From NCBI GenBank assembly GCA_025363505.1, contig JANYDV010000202.1, positions 1-9,690 of the forward strand: a stretch of DNA of 9,690 bases, written 5' to 3'. The position numbers and the translations under genes are program-made. Position 1 is the stretch's first letter; every line of letters begins with the position of its first letter. Under the pieces are notes generated by a model. The model was not told the DNA's origin and made no database searches. It saw only the letters and a list, made by a program, of their open reading frames with translations. This DNA is from Bacteroidota bacterium (GTDB lineage Bacteria > Bacteroidota > Ignavibacteria > Palsa-1295). This document shows, piece after piece, positions 7,471 through 9,690 of this stretch.

Positions 7471-7566
7471 TTACACATTAATGATTTCTGAAAGCATTTG
7501 ATGCTGCAAACCATTCGTCGCAATGATCGACTGGCGATAGACATTGTATGGGGTTCCATCGAAATT
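7471..7566 (-). pseudogene. 3' remnant of an IMPase-family gene
   Basis: On the minus strand this fragment encodes only the last ~31 residues of an inositol-monophosphatase-family protein, from NFDGTPYNVYRQSI to LSEIINV and a TAA stop at 7473-7471. It matches the C-terminus of the intact gene at 8416-9204 (FNGTPYSVYEQSI to LSEIILD), with about 24 of 31 residues the same and about 77% DNA identity over 86 bases. Everything upstream, including the active-site motifs, is absent, and the sequence switches abruptly into Yip1 DNA at 7565-7566. Like the intact copy, it lies convergent to a Rieske gene, which marks it as the tail of duplication unit 1. Confidence 0.85.
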
Positions 7567-7766
7567 GGTCTCTACGGTATCTATCTTTTCTATTTGGGAC
7601 TCCCACATACAATGAAAACGCCGGGTGATAAGACCGTAATGTATATGGTCGTGTCGGCTGTCTGTCTTATTGTTGTCTATATGGTATTGATGACCATTCT
7701 CCAAGTAGTGCTTTAGTGCTTATGGTTATCTTCGGACTTGGTGTTTTGAAAGCAGCAAGGATGTAA
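7565..7766 (+). pseudogene. Truncated Yip1 gene copy
   Basis: A 5'-truncated copy of the Yip1 gene at 6239-6847, beginning at codon 136. For 137 bases (7565-7701) it differs at only three places: 7605 and 7626 are silent third positions, and 7696 changes Val to Ile. After 7701 it decays. An extra 8 bases shift the frame and TAG at 7714-7716 ends it early, though the rest can still be aligned to an old stop at 7764-7766. The kept part covers the last two hydrophobic segments and the LPHTMKTPGDKT turn. Its frame is continuous with an opening at ATG 7501 inside the antisense of the IMPase remnant, giving a chimeric 71-codon frame. I see no convincing ribosome site for it. Confidence 0.85.
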
Positions 7767-7785
7767 TGTTTTATTGTTTTTAGAT

Positions 7786-7810
7786 GAAAGGCGGTTTAAC
7801 CCGCCCTTTC
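7786..7810 (+). terminator. Degenerate terminator hairpin after the Yip1 remnant
   Basis: GGCGG (7790-7794) pairs with CCGCC (7801-7805) across a 6-base loop. GAAA (7786-7789) pairs with TTTC (7807-7810) if C7806 bulges. It occupies the same place relative to the Yip1 stop as the perfect hairpin at 6872-6896 and shares its GGCGG core, so it is probably the duplicated terminator. A weak T-rich tract (GTTTGCC) follows. Confidence 0.55.
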
Positions 7811-7901
7811 GTTTGCCTACTATTTTGCATAATTAAGGATGCTCTATATTTTAGGTCACAAATCCGCCCCCTTAGAAATCATTACCAGTCTGTAGTGTCA
7901 C

Positions 7902-7923
7902 ATATTGTAAACGAACACAATAT
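7902..7923. repeat. 7-bp inverted repeat upstream of Rieske B
   Basis: ATATTGT (7902-7908) and ACAATAT (7917-7923) are perfect inverted copies separated by 8 bases, ending 19 bases before the ATG at 7943. Nothing similar lies before the first Rieske gene. It could be an operator or a leader hairpin near the ribosome site; no regulator is recognised. Confidence 0.4.
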
Positions 7924-7942
7924 TTAAGACTTGGAGAAAATT

Positions 7943-8419
7943 ATGAGTAACGAACTGAGCAATAATGAACAAAATCGTAGGGACTTTTTGAAAAAATTTG
8001 GCTCTGCGGTTGCAGGAATTACCATCATTGGGAGTTTTGGGTCTATCTTACAAAGTTGTAGTAGCACCACCGCAACAGATCTTGGTGCCGGGGCAGATGC
8101 CGGAAAGACATTAGTGGTTGATGTTTCATCATTAACAACAGATAATACAGCTGTTCATGCCACAGCACCGGCAAGCAGTAGAGGTTTGCTGGTCGTTCGC
8201 AAAAGCTCAACTTCGTATGAGACTATCTTGCTTGTCTGTCCTCATGAAAACTGTTCATACCCAAATGTCGATCTCAGCGGTTCAACAATTATTTGCAATT
8301 GCCATAATTCGCTCTTCGACCTCAATGGAACAGTAACCAGCGGACCAAGCCAGTCTAACCTTACTCGATTCACCACAACATACGATGCAACAACAAAAAA
8401 GGCAACAGTCACTTTCTAA
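7943..8419 (+). CDS. Rieske [2Fe-2S] protein B, Tat-exported lipoprotein-like
   Basis: A 158-residue paralogue of the protein at 6955-7437. ATG 7943 is chosen over an in-frame TTG at 7931 because GGAG at 7933-7936 is correctly spaced before it. NRRDFLKK (11-18) is a twin-arginine signal, then a hydrophobic stretch and LQSC (36-39), a good lipobox with Cys39, so it is likely exported folded and lipid-anchored. Cluster residues are kept: CPHENC (Fe ligands Cys99, His101; disulfide Cys104) and CNCHNS (Fe ligand Cys118, disulfide Cys120, Fe ligand His121). The Gly usual after the last His is Asn122, and EGC has become ENC, so the cluster surroundings and perhaps potential differ from copy A. A Ser/Thr/Ala-rich linker (40-55) joins anchor and domain. 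Its TAA overlaps the TAG of the convergent IMPase gene by 3 of 4 bases. Confidence 0.88.
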   Translation: MSNELSNNEQNRRDFLKKFGSAVAGITIIGSFGSILQSCSSTTATDLGAGADAGKTLVVDVSSLTTDNTAVHATAPASSRGLLVVRKSSTSYETILLVCPHENCSYPNVDLSGSTIICNCHNSLFDLNGTVTSGPSQSNLTRFTTTYDATTKKATVTF

Positions 8420-9204
8420 TCAAGAATGATTTCTGAAAGCATCTGATGTTGCAGACCGTTCGATGCAATGATGGACTGTTCGTAAACCGAATATGGTGTG
8501 CCGTTGAAATGAGTAGTCATTCCTCCTGCCTCGCGCACCATTAATGCTCCGGCTGCTGTATCCCAAGCAGAAAGACCTCCTTCATAAAAGCCATCGAATC
8601 TACCGGCAGCCACATACGCAAGATCGAGAGCGGCACTACCGAGCCTACGGACAATTAAACCTTTTCGCAGAAATCTACCGAACCGGTCTATATCATTGTG
8701 AGGGTCTTCGGCAATGTTGTAAGGAAATCCGGTAACATACATAGAACGTTTAGGGTCATTTTGAAGCGAAACTCTTATCTCTTTCTCATTTAAAAATGAT
8801 CCCCCGCCTCGTATTGTTGTAAAACACTCATCTCTTGATGGGTCGAACACGACTCCACATTCGATGACTCCGGCAACCTCAATACCAATTGAGACGCACC
8901 AGATTGGTAATTGGTGAGCGTAATTCAATGTACCGTCTATTGGATCAACGATCCACTTAATCTCGCCAACATTTTTAGAGGCACCTGATTCCTCTCCGAG
9001 AAATATATGTGAGGGATATTTTTTTGCGATAGCATCTCTGATCAAATCTTCATTGTATTTATCGATGTGAGTAACAAGATCGAACTCGTTTGTTTTGGAT
9101 TCTATCTTGAGTGTCCCTCGTTGAGCTGCGAGTGCATATTCGCCTGCCGTTCTGGCAAGTTCGACGGCAGAGGTTAATAACTCTTTTATTACAACATTTT
9201 TCAT
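8416..9204 (-). CDS. Inositol monophosphatase family protein (SuhB-like)
   Basis: A 262-residue Mg/Li-type sugar- or inositol-phosphate phosphatase, cytoplasmic. Metal-site motifs are complete: GEES (70-73, Glu71), the signature WIVDPIDGTLN (84-94, Asp87 and Asp90), and WDTAAGALMVREAGG (214-228, Asp215). DLVTHIDKYNE (42-52) is the usual N-terminal helix motif. Length matches SuhB/IMPase proteins. Bacterial members act on inositol-1-phosphate, other sugar phosphates or related compounds, and some have separate roles in ribosomal RNA transcription; the substrate here cannot be assigned. The start ATG (9204-9202) has AAAGGA at 9216-9211. It is divergent from the PlsY-like gene, 66 bases apart, and converges on Rieske B with overlapping stop codons and no room for a terminator between them. 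A 3' remnant of a related gene lies at 7471-7566. Confidence 0.93.
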   Translation of the reverse strand: MKNVVIKELLTSAVELARTAGEYALAAQRGTLKIESKTNEFDLVTHIDKYNEDLIRDAIAKKYPSHIFLGEESGASKNVGEIKWIVDPIDGTLNYAHQLPIWCVSIGIEVAGVIECGVVFDPSRDECFTTIRGGGSFLNEKEIRVSLQNDPKRSMYVTGFPYNIAEDPHNDIDRFGRFLRKGLIVRRLGSAALDLAYVAAGRFDGFYEGGLSAWDTAAGALMVREAGGMTTHFNGTPYSVYEQSIIASNGLQHQMLSEIILD

Positions 9205-9270
9205 ATATCATCCTTTCATTGAAGGCATTTTTCCGACGATAGTGTTGCTACACTCACTTATACCAACTTA
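9205..9270. promoter_or_regulatory. Divergent promoter region, IMPase and plsY-like genes
   Basis: These 66 bases separate two divergent start codons and must hold the leaders and probably promoters of both genes. AAAGGA at 9216-9211 serves the IMPase gene. The plsY-like side shows no Shine-Dalgarno before ATG 9271. No promoter boxes were assigned. Confidence 0.35.
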
Positions 9271-9690
9271 ATGGACATTACCATCATTATTATTATCGGT
9301 TACCTCTTCGGTTCTATTCCGAACGGTTATCTCGTTGCCCGAAGTTTTGGTGTTCGCGATCTCCGCACCGAAGGCTCGGGAAACATTGGTGCACGCAACG
9401 CTTATGAAGTCACAGCAAACAAAGCAATCGGCATAGCAGTGCTGATACTTGATATTTTAAAGGGTTTAATTCCGATCATTTTTCTGGTTATACAAAAAAG
9501 AATTGACCTGATACCGTTCGCTGTTGCTTCAATTGTGTTGGGTCATTGTTATTCAATTTGGATTCGTTTTCATGGTGGTCGTGGTCTTGCCACCGCCGCA
9601 GCGATTACGGCTGTTTGCACACCTGTACTGCTTCCGGCGTGGGTATTATTTTATTTTTTATGTTCGATCATCAGAAAGAATGTTCATTTC
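9271..9690 (+). CDS. plsY: PlsY-like glycerol-3-phosphate acyltransferase (partial, runs off right edge)
   Basis: The first 140 codons of a PlsY-family membrane protein, the acyl-phosphate-dependent glycerol-3-phosphate 1-acyltransferase that makes lysophosphatidate with PlsX at the cytoplasmic membrane. The family pattern is clear: an N-terminal membrane segment with GYLFGSIPNGYLVAR (10-24), loop motif GSGNIGARNAYEV (35-47), hydrophobic segments at about 52-73 and 82-97, and second loop motif LGHCYSIWIRFHGGRGLAT (90-108). Two family positions differ from the common form: GARN where GATN is usual, and GGRG where GGKG is usual. Both are in substrate or phosphate-binding loops. The frame is open to the window end; about 60 residues should be missing. 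The variant residues leave open a paralogue with changed activity. Confidence 0.87.
   Translation, partial: MDITIIIIIGYLFGSIPNGYLVARSFGVRDLRTEGSGNIGARNAYEVTANKAIGIAVLILDILKGLIPIIFLVIQKRIDLIPFAVASIVLGHCYSIWIRFHGGRGLATAAAITAVCTPVLLPAWVLFYFLCSIIRKNVHF

Larger units (their letters stand above)
6645..7566 (+). repeat. Tandem duplication, unit 1
   Basis: First copy of a duplicated segment. It runs from inside the Yip1 gene through its terminator hairpin and the first Rieske gene to a remnant of an IMPase 3' end. The same order of pieces recurs in 7565-8511. Similarity varies strongly along the unit: 137 bp at 6645-6781 match 7565-7701 with three differences, whereas the intergenic part and Rieske gene have diverged widely. 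Confidence 0.85.
7565..8511 (+). repeat. Tandem duplication, unit 2
   Basis: Second copy of the duplicated segment: truncated Yip1 3' end, a degenerate terminator hairpin (7786-7810), the second Rieske gene, and the 3' end of the intact IMPase gene. It is slightly longer than unit 1 because of small insertions upstream of the Rieske gene. Recognisable DNA similarity to unit 1 in the IMPase part runs from 8425 to about 8510. The left limit is sharp at 7565. Confidence 0.85.

Noticed and set aside
6645..8511. The repeated sequence as an insertion sequence or other mobile element.
   Set aside because: There is no transposase or integrase, no terminal inverted repeats and no target-site duplication; the pieces are all ordinary neighbouring genes, so a simple tandem duplication explains it better.

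Overview
The window looks like bacterial chromosome with a GC content in the low forties, apart from a GC-rich stub at the extreme left. Gene content and style suggest the Bacteroidota/Chlorobiota/Ignavibacteriota (FCB) neighbourhood: a large membrane-anchored FtsK, a Yip1-domain membrane protein, Tat-type Rieske proteins with a lipobox-like cysteine, and a mixture of genes with and without a Shine-Dalgarno sequence. This placement is an inference from gene style, not a phylogenetic result.

Layout. On the minus strand, 1-1069 holds an aldo/keto reductase whose reading frame runs off the left edge without its usual C-terminal end. The last ~130 bases are GC-rich (about 66% over 1-120) and carry, in another frame, the start of a secreted protein. 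This looks like a junction, either chimeric assembly or real rearrangement. On the plus strand, 1290-2033 encodes a ComB-like 2-phosphosulfolactate phosphatase, and 2386-5766 a 1126-residue FtsK/SpoIIIE DNA translocase. A 472-base gap follows, then a Yip1-family membrane protein (6239-6847) ending in a hairpin terminator. Next come two paralogous Rieske [2Fe-2S] proteins (6955-7437 and 7943-8419). An inositol-monophosphatase-family gene lies on the minus strand (8416-9204), and a 5' fragment of a PlsY-like acyltransferase gene leaves the window at the right (9271-9690).

The main structural finding is that 6645-8511 is a tandem duplication. The ancestral order yip1 > terminator > Rieske > (convergent) IMPase was duplicated as a unit of about 0.92-0.95 kb. 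The join is visible at 7565-7566, where a 3' remnant of an IMPase gene (minus strand) abuts a 3' remnant of yip1 (plus strand). This explains the two Rieske genes, the two similar hairpins and two gene fragments between them. The copies have not diverged evenly. The yip1 part is about 98% identical over 137 bp, the IMPase tail about 77%, and the Rieske proteins only about half identical, which points to later gene conversion or more than one event.

The genes do not form one pathway. FtsK (chromosome segregation), PlsY (phospholipid synthesis) and the IMPase-family enzyme are housekeeping functions. The Rieske pair is a small electron-transfer module at the cell envelope without a visible cytochrome b partner. 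I see no tRNA, rRNA, CRISPR, insertion sequence or defence system.
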